From Paenibacillus sp. FSL R5-0490 (lineage in GTDB: Bacteria > Bacillota > Bacilli > Bacillales > Cytobacillaceae): a stretch of DNA of 49,461 nucleotides. Shown in pieces: positions 25,383-34,051 of this stretch. The position numbers and the translations under genes were made by a program. Below the pieces are notes generated by a model, which saw nothing but the letters and a program-made list of their open reading frames with translations, was not told the DNA's origin and did no database searches. The first letter of the stretch is position 1. Each line of letters begins with the position of its first letter. The stretch spans positions 1-49,461 of the forward strand of contig NZ_MRTQ01000031.1 of the NCBI RefSeq assembly GCF_001956215.1, read 5' to 3'.

Positions 25383-26570
25383 ATGAAAAAACTTTATTAT
25401 GAAGACCCATATATCAATACATTTGAAACAGAACTTGTATATCAGGCGGCAGACGACAAGGAAAGAGTATATGCCGTCCTGAAAGAAACGGCCTTTTATC
25501 CGACTGGCGGAGGACAGCCTCATGATGAGGGGACACTCAATGGCATAAAAGTGGTGGATGTCGAAGAAGAGGAAGGGGAAATCCGTCATTATTTAGAAAG
25601 AGAATTGGATCCTTCTTCCCTAGTATCAGGAGAAATAGATTGGAACAGACGGTTTGACCATATGCAGCAGCATGCCGGACAGCATATATTATCGGCTGCA
25701 TTTGAAGAGCTTTACGGCTATAAAACAGTCAGCTTTCATTTAGGCAAAGAAACCTTAACCATTGATTTGGAAATCAGTGAACTGCCTGTCGTGCACGCAG
25801 AGGAAGCGGAGAGATTGGCTAATGCCATTATACTTGAGAATCGTCCTATTGAATCCAAGTGGGTGAGTGCAGAGGAAGCTTCCCAATTCCCGCTCCGTAA
25901 GCAGCTGTCTGTCAGCGAAGATATCCGGCTTGTGATCATTCCGGAGTTTGATTATAACGGATGCGGCGGAACACACCCAACATCAACCGGCCAGGTAGCC
26001 GGTGTAAAAATATTGGACTGGGAGCGCCAAAAAAAGAAAATCCGCGTTCAATTTATCTGCGGCAGCCGGATTCTCACGCAGCTTCAGACGAAACATGAAA
26101 TTACCGGGAATCTGAGTCAGCTTCTAAATGCACCAGAGCAGGACCTGCCTGCAGCGGCCAGCCGCCTGATTGAAAATGGAAAGGACCTGGAGAAGCAGCT
26201 GGAAGCAGCAAAGGAAGCACTGTTAGCTTATGAAGCGAAAGAAATGTACACAGCCGGAAAGGGAAATTGCATCAGCAAGGTCTTTGAGGGGCGATCCATA
26301 CAGGAACTGCAGAAGCTGGCACGCTTGATCGCCTCCCAATCTGAAAAGGCCGATGTGATCCTGATCAATGAAACCGCCGATAAACTCCAATTTGTCTGTG
26401 CCAGGGGAGCAGATTCTGAATCTGATATGAAGAGCCTTTCAGCAGAACTTCTGCAGAAGATTAACGGCAAAGGCGGCGGGAATCCTCAATTTGCACAGGG
26501 TGGGGGAGACAAGCTTATGAGCGGTGAGGACCTGCTGGAATATGCAATGAGAATTGCAGGCCAAAAGTAA
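25383..26570 (+). CDS. Alanyl-tRNA editing protein (AlaX, DHHA1 domain)
   Basis: Free-standing relative of the AlaRS editing half that hydrolyses mischarged Ser- or Gly-tRNA(Ala). 395 residues: N-terminal beta-barrel (TAFYPTGGGQPHDEGTL), the zinc site HMQQHAGQHILS (H-x3-H, about residue 95) paired with CGGTHPTSTGQ (C-x3-H, about 195), a coiled-coil linker, and a C-terminal DHHA1 domain with GKGGGNPQFAQGGG (about 360). This is the long AlaX-2 type with C-terminal domain. The ATG at 25383 follows AAGGAAGG. Confidence 0.9.
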   Translation: MKKLYYEDPYINTFETELVYQAADDKERVYAVLKETAFYPTGGGQPHDEGTLNGIKVVDVEEEEGEIRHYLERELDPSSLVSGEIDWNRRFDHMQQHAGQHILSAAFEELYGYKTVSFHLGKETLTIDLEISELPVVHAEEAERLANAIILENRPIESKWVSAEEASQFPLRKQLSVSEDIRLVIIPEFDYNGCGGTHPTSTGQVAGVKILDWERQKKKIRVQFICGSRILTQLQTKHEITGNLSQLLNAPEQDLPAAASRLIENGKDLEKQLEAAKEALLAYEAKEMYTAGKGNCISKVFEGRSIQELQKLARLIASQSEKADVILINETADKLQFVCARGADSESDMKSLSAELLQKINGKGGGNPQFAQGGGDKLMSGEDLLEYAMRIAGQK

Positions 26571-26633
26571 TTGAATCCGCATGTAATGGACAGATTTAAT
26601 TGATAAAATATTTAGAAAAGTATTGAAAAATGA

Positions 26634-26661
26634 TTGTAATACACCTTCTGTTGTATTACAA
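26634..26661. promoter_or_regulatory. 10-bp inverted repeat before the DUF3870 gene
   Basis: TTGTAATACA (26634-26643) and TGTATTACAA (26652-26661) are perfect complements with an 8-base spacer. TTTTGG follows, too poor in T for a strong terminator. Either a weak terminator for the AlaX gene or an operator for the next gene. Confidence 0.5.
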
Positions 26662-26748
26662 TTTTGGTACGGGCCATGCATTATAATGAATGTTTATGAT
26701 AACCTCATAAACGCCTCATATAATATCCGGTCTGCAGGAGGCAAGTTC

Positions 26749-27066
26749 ATGTACAGACAAAATACCGTCTATATCATCGGGGACAGCAAAACATCATTGA
26801 ACAATCCGATTATGCAAAAATATAATGGCTTCTTTATCGGTCTTGTGATCGACAGGGAAACAGATAAGATTGTAGATGCCGAATGTTCATCTACCATTAA
26901 TTTAACCTCATTATTTATTAAATCGATATTTGTCGGCAAATCCATACTGGAAGCAGACAAAGTATCAGAAGAAATCGAAAGCCGCTACTTCGGCTCCTCG
27001 CAAAAGGCCCTGATTGTTGCCTTTAAAAATGCCCATATAAAATATACACAAATTATGAATAAGTAA
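26749..27066 (+). CDS. DUF3870 domain protein
   Basis: 105-residue cytoplasmic protein: NTVYIIGDSKTSLNNPIMQKYNGFFIGLVIDRETDKIVDAECSSTINLTSLFIKSIFVGKS is the characteristic DUF3870 pattern. The conserved Cys (EC-S-ST) and the KSIFVGKS segment are kept. The ATG at 26749 follows GGAGG by 6 bases. Function unknown; relatives elsewhere lie near nitrogen- or purine-compound genes, which does not apply here. Confidence 0.83.
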   Translation: MYRQNTVYIIGDSKTSLNNPIMQKYNGFFIGLVIDRETDKIVDAECSSTINLTSLFIKSIFVGKSILEADKVSEEIESRYFGSSQKALIVAFKNAHIKYTQIMNK

Positions 27067-27095
27067 AGCTGCTTTTTCTGTTTTCCGCAGATGAA

Positions 27096-27135
27096 ATCCA
27101 GCTATCAGAGAACATCTCCGATAGCTGGATTTTTT
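27096..27135 (+). terminator. Terminator of the DUF3870 gene
   Basis: ATCCAGCTATC (27096-27106) pairs with GATAGCTGGAT (27120-27130), followed by TTTTT. Confidence 0.88.
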
Positions 27136-27157
27136 GCATTTAGCATTTAATTACTGA

Positions 27158-27285
27158 GTTGATTGTAGCGGAAGGTGCGAGATCCTCGAAAATGCATTCG
27201 CATTTTCTTCGTGCGGTTTTACTCAAGGAAGCTTATTCAAAGTCCTGCCCCGCGGTTCGCTGAGCATCCTGGAGCGGAAATCAAC
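27158..27285. repeat. Interspersed Bacillaceae repeat, degenerate copy
   Basis: Ends in inverted GTTGATT (27158-27164) and AATCAAC (27279-27285). The outer segments GTTGATTGTAGCGGAAGG and GCATCCTGGAGCGGAAATCA match a noncoding dispersed repeat I know from Bacillus-type genomes; the middle is altered by a fragment around an AATGCATTCGCATT palindrome (27191-27204). No reading frame. It occupies most of the gene-free gap 27136-27338. Confidence 0.6.
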
Positions 27286-27338
27286 GGGCAACATTGATAG
27301 GCGAATAACAATTTAAAAGGAAAGTAAATTGCTGATCC

Positions 27339-27353
27339 AATTTACAGAAAATA
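27339..27353. promoter_or_regulatory. CodY box before dppA
   Basis: AATTTACAGAAAATA matches the CodY consensus AATTTTCWGAAAATT at 13 of 15 positions. It lies 58 bases before the dppA start and about 27-35 bases before the TATAAT copies at 27380 and 27388. The B. subtilis dpp operon is a classic CodY target, which supports the call. Confidence 0.7.
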
Positions 27354-27410
27354 TCAAAATAATATACAATATAGAAAACTATAATAATATAATATTTTGG
27401 GGGATTTTAA

Positions 27411-28235
27411 ATGAAGCTTTATTTATCAGTTGATATGGAGGGAATTACGGGTCTGGCTGATCATACTCATGTCAGCTCATCTAAGCACAATTATGAACGC
27501 AGCAGGGTGATTATGACTGATGAGGCAAACCATGTGGTGACAGCTGCCTTTGAAGAAGGCTGCAGTGAGGTGATTGTCAATGACAGCCACTCCAAAATGA
27601 ACAACCTGCTCATTGAAAGAATGCACCCTGAGACACAGCTGATTACGGGTGATGTTAAGCCATATTCAATGGTTCAGGGCCTGGATTCAAGCTTTAGCGG
27701 AGCCATGTTTGTTGGATATCATGCGCGAGCTTCCATGAAAGGGGTTATGTCCCACTCTATGATTTTCGGTGTAAGACATATGTACATCAATGATCATGCC
27801 ATTGGAGAAATGGGCTTCAATGCTTATGTGGCTGGCTATCATGGCGTGCCGATTCTAATGGTGGCCGGTGATGACCAGGCGGCATTGGAAGCAGAGAAAT
27901 TAATCCCGAATGTGACAACAGCTGTTGTAAAAGAGACGATATCACGGTCTGCCGTGAAATCGCTTACTCCCGCGAAAGCCGGCCAGCTTTTAAGAGAAAA
28001 AGCGGCAGAGGCGCTTAGCAAAAAGGAGCTTGTCAAGCCGCTTGTGCCGCCGGAAAACCCTGTATTGAAAATTGAATTTGCCAACTATGGCCAGGCTGAG
28101 TGGGCTGCTTTGATGCCTGGGGCAGAGATAGAAGAAAATACAACCATTGTCCGCTATCAGGCTAAGGATATTCTTGAAGCATACCAGGCTATGCTCGTGA
28201 TGACTGAGCTGGCCATGAGAACTACATTCTGTTAG
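27411..28235 (+). CDS. dppA: D-aminopeptidase DppA
   Basis: Zinc-dependent M55 peptidase that removes D-Ala from short peptides such as those from peptidoglycan. 274 residues with the metal ligands of the family: SVDMEGI (Asp8/Glu10), the HDSHSKM-like NDSHSKMNN (about 57-65), YHARAS (about 104) and GDDQAALEAEKLIPNV. Near-identical in layout to B. subtilis DppA, ending AYQAMLVMTELAMRTTFC. Atypical ribosome-binding sequence GGGGG. First gene of the operon. Confidence 0.96.
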   Translation: MKLYLSVDMEGITGLADHTHVSSSKHNYERSRVIMTDEANHVVTAAFEEGCSEVIVNDSHSKMNNLLIERMHPETQLITGDVKPYSMVQGLDSSFSGAMFVGYHARASMKGVMSHSMIFGVRHMYINDHAIGEMGFNAYVAGYHGVPILMVAGDDQAALEAEKLIPNVTTAVVKETISRSAVKSLTPAKAGQLLREKAAEALSKKELVKPLVPPENPVLKIEFANYGQAEWAALMPGAEIEENTTIVRYQAKDILEAYQAMLVMTELAMRTTFC

Positions 28236-28248
28236 GAAGTGTTAATGA

Positions 28249-29181
28249 ATGACTGGATACATAATAAAACGCCTCATCGCAATGGTCGTCACACTTTGGT
28301 TCATTATCACTCTGACGTTTTTCTTAATGCACTCCATACCCGGGTCGCCTTTTAATGAAGAAAGAAACACCAGCGAAGCGGTCCAGCGGAATATGGAGAA
28401 ATTCTATCATTTGGACGAACCGCTGTATGTCCAATATGGGATGTACTTGAAATCTGTTGCAACATTCGACTTTGGACCATCTATTAAAAAGTCCTCCCAG
28501 ACGGTGAATGAAATGCTTGGAAGGGGGTTCCCGGTGTCGTTTGAACTGGGAATTGTCACATTGATTGTGGCTGTTTTCTCAGGAATCGCCCTCGGAATTA
28601 TAGCAGCCCTCCGGCACAATGGCTTTATAGACTATTTAGCTATGACCATAGCAGTTCTGGGAATATCAGTGCCAAACTTTGTGCTTGCCACACTCTTAAT
28701 TCAGCAGCTTGCTGTCAACCTTGCAATCCTCCCGGTGGCTACCTGGTCAAGCCCGAAACATATGATTCTGCCGACTCTGGCGCTTGCGACAGGTCCCATG
28801 GCGATCATCGCCCGTCTGACACGTTCAAGCATGCTGGAGGTGCTGACGCAGGATTATATCAAAACGGCTAAAGCAAAAGGCCTGGCCCCGGTGAAAATTG
28901 TTTTTAAACATGCACTGAGAAATGCCCTTCTGCCTGTTGTAACCGTATTGGGGTCGCTTGCTGCAAGCATTTTGACAGGCACCTTTGTTATTGAAAAAAT
29001 ATTTGCCATTCCCGGAATGGGAAAGTATTTCGTAGAAAGCATCAATACGCGTGATTATCCCGTCATAATGGGAACCACCGTTTTCTACAGCTCGATTTTG
29101 ATTATAATGCTGTTCCTGGTGGACATTGCATACGGAGTTCTAGATCCAAGAATTAAGCTTCACAAAAAGGAGGCGAGCTAA
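28249..29181 (+). CDS. dppB: Dipeptide ABC transporter permease DppB
   Basis: 310-residue inner-membrane permease with six helices. The EAA-type cytoplasmic loop is at KTAKAKGLAPVKIVFKHALRNALLPVV (about 205-230). The N-terminus IIKRLIAMVVTLWFIITLTFFLMHSIPG is typical for the Dpp/Opp B subunit. It partners with DppC; its stop codon overlaps the dppC start (TAATGG). Confidence 0.95.
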   Translation: MTGYIIKRLIAMVVTLWFIITLTFFLMHSIPGSPFNEERNTSEAVQRNMEKFYHLDEPLYVQYGMYLKSVATFDFGPSIKKSSQTVNEMLGRGFPVSFELGIVTLIVAVFSGIALGIIAALRHNGFIDYLAMTIAVLGISVPNFVLATLLIQQLAVNLAILPVATWSSPKHMILPTLALATGPMAIIARLTRSSMLEVLTQDYIKTAKAKGLAPVKIVFKHALRNALLPVVTVLGSLAASILTGTFVIEKIFAIPGMGKYFVESINTRDYPVIMGTTVFYSSILIIMLFLVDIAYGVLDPRIKLHKKEAS

Positions 29182-30137
29182 TGGAACTGCGCAAACAGCA
29201 TGATAACCGCAACCTTGCACCCGATATTCCGGATGACTGGTTTGTGCCAAAGGCCAAAGACGAGGATGCAGCGGAAGCAGTTGTAAGGCCAAGCCTTTCT
29301 TATTGGCAGGATGCATGGCGCCGGCTTTTGAAAAATAAACTGGCGATGGCAGGGCTATTCTTTCTTATTGCTTTAGCCTTTATGGCCATATTCGGCCCGA
29401 TGATTTCCCCGCATAATGTATCACAGCAGTCATTGGCCAATCAGAATCTTCCGCCATCTTCAAAATATTGGTTCGGAACTGATGAATTGGGCCGGGATGT
29501 TTTCGCAAGAACATGGTACGGAGCAAGGATTTCCTTATTCGTTGGAATCGTGGCAGCCATGATTGATTTTGCAATTGGAGTCATTTACGGCGGGATTGCC
29601 GGCTATAAAGGCGGCAGAACAGATAATGCCATGATGAGGGTAGTCGAAATTCTGTATGGACTCCCATATTTGCTCGTTGTTATTTTAATCAGTGTTGTAA
29701 TGGGGCCTGGTTTGTTCACCATTATATTCGCACTTTCCGTAACAGGCTGGGTCGGGATGGCCCGGATTGTCCGCGGACAGGTTCTGCAGATCAAGAACTA
29801 TGAATTTGTACTGGCATCAAAGACTTTCGGAACAAAAACATCGAGGATTATAAAGAAAAACCTGCTGCCGAACACGATGGGCCCTATCATTGTACAGATG
29901 ACATTAACAGTGCCATCGGCCATCTTTGCAGAAGCATTCCTGAGCTTTCTGGGATTAGGCATTCAGCCGCCTTTTGCCAGCTGGGGATCCATGGCCAATG
30001 ATGGGCTGTCTACTATTCTATCAGGTCACTGGTGGCGCCTGTTCTTCCCTGCCTTTTTCATCTCCCTGACCATGTTTTCATTTAATGTGCTTGGAGACGG
30101 ATTGCAGGATGCCCTCGATCCGAAGTTAAGGAGGTAG
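29181..30137 (+). CDS. dppC: Dipeptide ABC transporter permease DppC
   Basis: 318-residue second permease. N-terminal OppC_N region (SYWQDAWRRLLKNKLAMAGLFFLIALAF), the conserved FGTDELGRDVFARTWYGARISL segment (about 95-116) and an EAA loop near 215 (ASKTFGTKTSRIIKKNLLPN). It starts inside the dppB stop codon, so translation is coupled. Confidence 0.95.
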   Translation: MELRKQHDNRNLAPDIPDDWFVPKAKDEDAAEAVVRPSLSYWQDAWRRLLKNKLAMAGLFFLIALAFMAIFGPMISPHNVSQQSLANQNLPPSSKYWFGTDELGRDVFARTWYGARISLFVGIVAAMIDFAIGVIYGGIAGYKGGRTDNAMMRVVEILYGLPYLLVVILISVVMGPGLFTIIFALSVTGWVGMARIVRGQVLQIKNYEFVLASKTFGTKTSRIIKKNLLPNTMGPIIVQMTLTVPSAIFAEAFLSFLGLGIQPPFASWGSMANDGLSTILSGHWWRLFFPAFFISLTMFSFNVLGDGLQDALDPKLRR

Positions 30138-30141
30138 CAGC

Positions 30142-31140
30142 ATGGAGAAAGTACTTGAAGTAAAAGACCTGCATGTCACATTTACCACTTATGGGGGGGA
30201 AGTCCAGGCTGTAAGGGGTGTATCATTTGATCTCTTCAAGGGGGAAACCCTGGCGATTGTCGGTGAATCCGGCTGCGGGAAAAGCGTGACGTCCCAGAGC
30301 ATCATGCGGCTGATCCCATCCCCACCCGGGAGAATAGCGGGTGGCGCTGTTCTCTTTAAAGGGAAGGACCTGACAAAATTAAAAGAGTCTGAAATGCGGG
30401 ATATCCGCGGCGCAGACATTTCGATGATCTTTCAGGATCCTATGACGGCTTTGAATCCTACGATTACCATCGGGGAGCAAATTATAGAAGGAATTATGCA
30501 GCATGAAACCATTTCACGGCCGGATGCCCGTAAAAAGGCGCTGGAAATGCTGAATTTAGTTGGAATACCAAATCCATCCGAAAGATTGAAGCATTATCCG
30601 CATCAATTCAGCGGCGGGATGAGGCAGCGGATCGTGATTGCCATGGCCCTTGTCTGTGAGCCGGAAGTGCTGATTGCCGATGAACCCACTACAGCACTGG
30701 ATGTAACGATCCAAGCCCAAATTTTGGATTTATTTAAAGATATCCAGAAGAAAACTGGAGTATCCATCATTATCATCACCCATGACCTCGGGGTTGTCGC
30801 TCAAGTAGCAGACCGCATTGCAGTGATGTATGCAGGAAAAATAGTGGAGGCCGGAGAACGAAGGGAAATCTTCTATAATCCGCAGCATCCCTATACGAAG
30901 GGCCTGCTGAATTCTGTTCCGCGTCTTGACCTGGATGGAGCCGATCTTATTCCCATAGGCGGATCGCCGCCGGATTTATTCGCTCCGCCGGCCGGATGCC
31001 CATTTTTTGCCCGCTGCGGTTACGCAATGGAAGTATGTGACCGGGTTTATCCCTATAAAACGCATTTAAGCCGGGATCATCATGTGGACTGCTGGCTCCA
31101 GGATGAGCGGGCACAGAAAATGCTTGCAGGTGTAAAGTAG
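30142..31140 (+). CDS. dppD: Dipeptide ABC transporter ATPase DppD
   Basis: 332-residue ATPase: Walker A GESGCGKS (about 38), Q loop DPMTALNP, signature FSGGMRQR (about 155), Walker [13 protein letters not shown] and the switch His in THDLG. The C-terminal oligopeptide-transporter domain carries the four-cysteine pattern [14 protein letters not shown] and CW, expected to hold an iron-sulphur or metal cluster in this subfamily. AAGGAGG precedes the ATG. Likely pairs with the second ATPase at 36116. Confidence 0.95.
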   Translation: MEKVLEVKDLHVTFTTYGGEVQAVRGVSFDLFKGETLAIVGESGCGKSVTSQSIMRLIPSPPGRIAGGAVLFKGKDLTKLKESEMRDIRGADISMIFQDPMTALNPTITIGEQIIEGIMQHETISRPDARKKALEMLNLVGIPNPSERLKHYPHQFSGGMRQRIVIAMALVCEPEVLIADEPTTALDVTIQAQILDLFKDIQKKTGVSIIIITHDLGVVAQVADRIAVMYAGKIVEAGERREIFYNPQHPYTKGLLNSVPRLDLDGADLIPIGGSPPDLFAPPAGCPFFARCGYAMEVCDRVYPYKTHLSRDHHVDCWLQDERAQKMLAGVK

Positions 31141-31250
31141 GTACTTCCTTTCGCAGTGCCGGACCCGGTACGGTGAAAGTTATGATTCTATCAGCTGTCT
31201 GACAGGCATCTGATAGATAAAGAAATATATTTTAAGAGGGGGAAAAAGGA

Positions 31251-32879
31251 ATGAAAAAGTTTTTATCGCTGCTGCTTGCAGGTGTGCTGCTATTTGTTAT
31301 GGCAGCCTGTACGGCAAATGAAAATGCCGGCAAAGAAACAGACAGCAAGGATGATGGCAAGAAAGAAGAAGAAAGTGCTGAAAAAGTGCTTTATTTGAAC
31401 AATGGCCAGGAGCCGACTTCGTTTGACCCTCCAATCGGCTTTGACTCTGTTTCCTGGAGTGCGCTGAACAACTTAATGGAAGGTTTGACACGTCTGGGAC
31501 AAAATCATGAGCCAGAAGCAGCCATTGCTGAAAAATGGGATATCTCAGAAGATGGAAAGACTTACACCTTTCATATCCGTGAGGGTGCAAAATGGTCAAA
31601 TGGCGATCCTGTAACAGCAGGTGATTTCGAATTTGCCTGGAAGCGTCTTTTAAATCCTGACACAGGTTCCTCAGCAGCTTTCCTAGGCTACTTCATTGAA
31701 GGCGGAGAAGCTTATAACAACGGCGAAGGCTCTGCTGATGATGTAAAAGTAAAAGCCGTTGATGACAAAACATTTGAAGTGACTTTAGTTAGTCCGCAGG
31801 CTTATTTCTTAAGTGTAATCACAAACCCTGCATTTTTTCCGATCAATGAAAAAGTAGCAACAGAGAACCCTCAGTGGTTTGCTGAAGCAGAATCTTTTGT
31901 GGGCAACGGTCCTTTCAACCTGACAGAGTGGGAGCATGACAGCCACTTTGTAATGGAGAAAAACGATCAGTACTGGGATGCTGAAAATGTAAAACTGGAT
32001 AAAATTAATTGGGCGATCATTGACGATACCAATACAGAATACCAGATGTATCAAACCGGAGAGCTTGATGTATCGGCTGTTCCATCTGAGCTGAGTGAAA
32101 AGCTATTAGGTGAAGCAAAGGTTGAAGACCAGGCTGGTGATTACTTCTACCGATTTAACGTAAATATGGAGCCATTCCAGAATGAAAACATCCGTAAAGC
32201 TTTCGCAATGGCAGTAGACCAAAAGCAAATTGTTGACTTTGTAACCAAGAATGGAGAAAAGCCTGCATACGGATTTGTATCCTATGGATTTAAGGATGCT
32301 GATGGCAAGGATTTCCGTGAAACAGCAGGAGATCTTGTCCAAACGAATCTGGAAGAAGCGAAGTCCCTTCTTAAAAAAGGAATGGAAGAGGAAGGCTATG
32401 AAACACTTCCTGAAGTTACATTAACGTACAGCACAAGTGATTCTCACAAAAAGATCGCAGAAGCTCTTCAGCAAATGTTCAAGGAAAATCTTGGCGTTGA
32501 AGTGAAGCTTGCCAACATGGAATGGAATGTATTCGCTGAAGAACAAAAAGCGCTTAAATTCCAATTATCACGAAGCTCATTCCTTGCTGACTATGCTGAC
32601 CCAATCAACTTCCTTGAAAACTTCCAGACAGGACATTCCATGAACCGCACTGGCTGGAGCAATGAAAAGTACGATCAGCTGATCAAGGATGCGAAGAATG
32701 AAGCAGACGAAGCAAAGCGCTTTGAGCTTATGTATGAAGCGGAAAAAATCTTATTCGAAGAAATGCCGATTATCCCTATTCATTTCTACAACCAGGTATA
32801 TCTCTATAATGATGCTGTTTCAGGAATCGTCCGCCATCCGGTTGGATACCTGGAGCTTAAATGGGCAGATAAGAAGTAA
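31251..32879 (+). CDS. dppE: Dipeptide/oligopeptide-binding lipoprotein DppE
   Basis: 542-residue solute-binding lipoprotein (SBP family 5). Signal sequence with lipobox VMAAC (Cys about residue 20), then a charged linker and the binding fold starting LYLNNGQEPTSFDPP. It delivers murein tripeptides and dipeptides to DppB-C. GGGGGAAAAAGG precedes the ATG; a 110-base gap separates it from dppD. Confidence 0.94.
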   Translation: MKKFLSLLLAGVLLFVMAACTANENAGKETDSKDDGKKEEESAEKVLYLNNGQEPTSFDPPIGFDSVSWSALNNLMEGLTRLGQNHEPEAAIAEKWDISEDGKTYTFHIREGAKWSNGDPVTAGDFEFAWKRLLNPDTGSSAAFLGYFIEGGEAYNNGEGSADDVKVKAVDDKTFEVTLVSPQAYFLSVITNPAFFPINEKVATENPQWFAEAESFVGNGPFNLTEWEHDSHFVMEKNDQYWDAENVKLDKINWAIIDDTNTEYQMYQTGELDVSAVPSELSEKLLGEAKVEDQAGDYFYRFNVNMEPFQNENIRKAFAMAVDQKQIVDFVTKNGEKPAYGFVSYGFKDADGKDFRETAGDLVQTNLEEAKSLLKKGMEEEGYETLPEVTLTYSTSDSHKKIAEALQQMFKENLGVEVKLANMEWNVFAEEQKALKFQLSRSSFLADYADPINFLENFQTGHSMNRTGWSNEKYDQLIKDAKNEADEAKRFELMYEAEKILFEEMPIIPIHFYNQVYLYNDAVSGIVRHPVGYLELKWADKK

Positions 32880-32910
32880 TACTTCTTCGGCTTGATGTGA
32901 AAGTGACAGG

Positions 32911-32943
32911 AAAAGGGGTGTTCGTGTGAACATCCCTTTTTTT
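32911..32943 (+). terminator. Terminator after dppE
   Basis: AAAAGGGGTGTTC (32911-32923) pairs with GAACATCCCTTTT (32928-32940), followed by TTT. Implies a separate or read-through expression of the ykf genes. Confidence 0.85.
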
Positions 32944-32993
32944 AAAGTAAAAGTGTGAACAGAAAAAGTCTTTTAATTGCGCTTTTCGAGATT

Positions 32994-33068
32994 ATTTCCC
33001 GAAAAATAATGCATTTTCCCGAAATTTAGCTTATATCCTCGACAATTATTTCATTTCCCAAATAATGC
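32994..33068 (+). repeat. Three imperfect direct repeats before ykfA
   Basis: ATTTCCCGAAAAATAATGC (32994-33012), TTTTCCCGAAATTTAGC (33014-33030) and ATTTCCCAAATAATGC (33053-33068) share the core TTTCCC(G/A)AA...TA(A)TGC or TAGC. They lie between the dppE terminator and ykfA, next to -35/-10 candidates (TCGACA near 33039, TATAAT near 33086). They may be binding sites of a regulator of the ykf half; unproven. Confidence 0.5.
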
Positions 33069-33117
33069 TTTTGCTGCAGGAGCATATAATGCTATAAAAC
33101 GAAAAGGATGTGACAGC

Positions 33118-34038
33118 ATGGCAATCAAACCTCAGCGCCTGAAAAAAGGTGATGCGATTGGAATTATAGCACCGGCAAGCCCGCCCAATCAGGAGAACCT
33201 GAAACGATCCCTTTCTTTTTTGGAAAAGCTTGGTGTAAAGGTAAAGATGGGCGAGCATGTGACAGATCAATATGGTTACCTGGCCGGGAAGGATGAAGAC
33301 CGTCTGGCGGATTTACATAACATGTTTGCGGATAAGGAAGTCAAAGCCATCATTTGTGCAGGCGGCGGGTATGGAACCGGGAGAATTGCGTCCCAAATCG
33401 ACTACAGTCTGATAAAAGAAAACCCGAAAATTTTCTGGGGATACAGCGATATAACATTCCTGCACACAGCCATTCGCCAAGAGACAGGATTGGTCACCTT
33501 CCATGGGCCGATGCTCGCCTCTGATATTGGCAAAGAGGATGCGGATCCGCTATCCAAGCAATATTTTAACCAGTTATTTGAGCCGGTCACGCTTGACTAT
33601 CCAGAAGGAATTTCAGAATTGGAGACGATGGTGAACGGGCGTGCCGCGGGTGTCTTAACGGGCGGAAATCTGTCTCTTATGGCCAGTACAATCGGAACAC
33701 CATTTGAAATTGATACAAAAGATAAACTTGTGCTTATTGAAGACATTAACGAAGAGCCCCGTGCGGTCGACCGCATGCTAAACCAGCTGCATATGGCCGG
33801 GAAGCTTGCGGATGCGGCCGGCTTTATCATTGGGGACTTTAATAATTGTGTTCCGGAAAGAGAGCTTTCCCTGGAACTGGATGAAGTGCTGGATACGTAT
33901 ATCAAAAGGGTGAATAAGCCTGCTGTTAAAGGCTTTCATATCGGCCATTGCTCTCCGCATATTTCTGTGCCATTAGGTGTAAGGGCAGAATTGGATGCAG
34001 CCGGTAAAAAGCTGACAATCGAAAGCGGAGTTAAGTAA
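33118..34038 (+). CDS. ykfA: LD-carboxypeptidase YkfA (S66 family)
   Basis: 306-residue cytoplasmic peptidase of the LdcA/MccF type that cuts an L,D-bond, removing the terminal residue from murein tetrapeptides. Motifs: GDAIGIIAPASPP near the start, GGGYGTGRI (about 82), the nucleophile Ser in FWGYSDITFLH (about 110), FHGPML, and the catalytic Glu/His at VLIEDINEEPRAVDRML and GHCSPHISVPLG. AAAAGGATG precedes the ATG. No signal peptide, as expected for an enzyme of imported peptides. Confidence 0.92.
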   Translation: MAIKPQRLKKGDAIGIIAPASPPNQENLKRSLSFLEKLGVKVKMGEHVTDQYGYLAGKDEDRLADLHNMFADKEVKAIICAGGGYGTGRIASQIDYSLIKENPKIFWGYSDITFLHTAIRQETGLVTFHGPMLASDIGKEDADPLSKQYFNQLFEPVTLDYPEGISELETMVNGRAAGVLTGGNLSLMASTIGTPFEIDTKDKLVLIEDINEEPRAVDRMLNQLHMAGKLADAAGFIIGDFNNCVPERELSLELDEVLDTYIKRVNKPAVKGFHIGHCSPHISVPLGVRAELDAAGKKLTIESGVK

Positions 34039-34051
34039 AAGGGTGGTATAG

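Noticed and set aside
27158..27285. Insertion sequence
   Set aside because: Terminal inverted repeats are only 7 bases, no transposase frame and no target duplication are visible.
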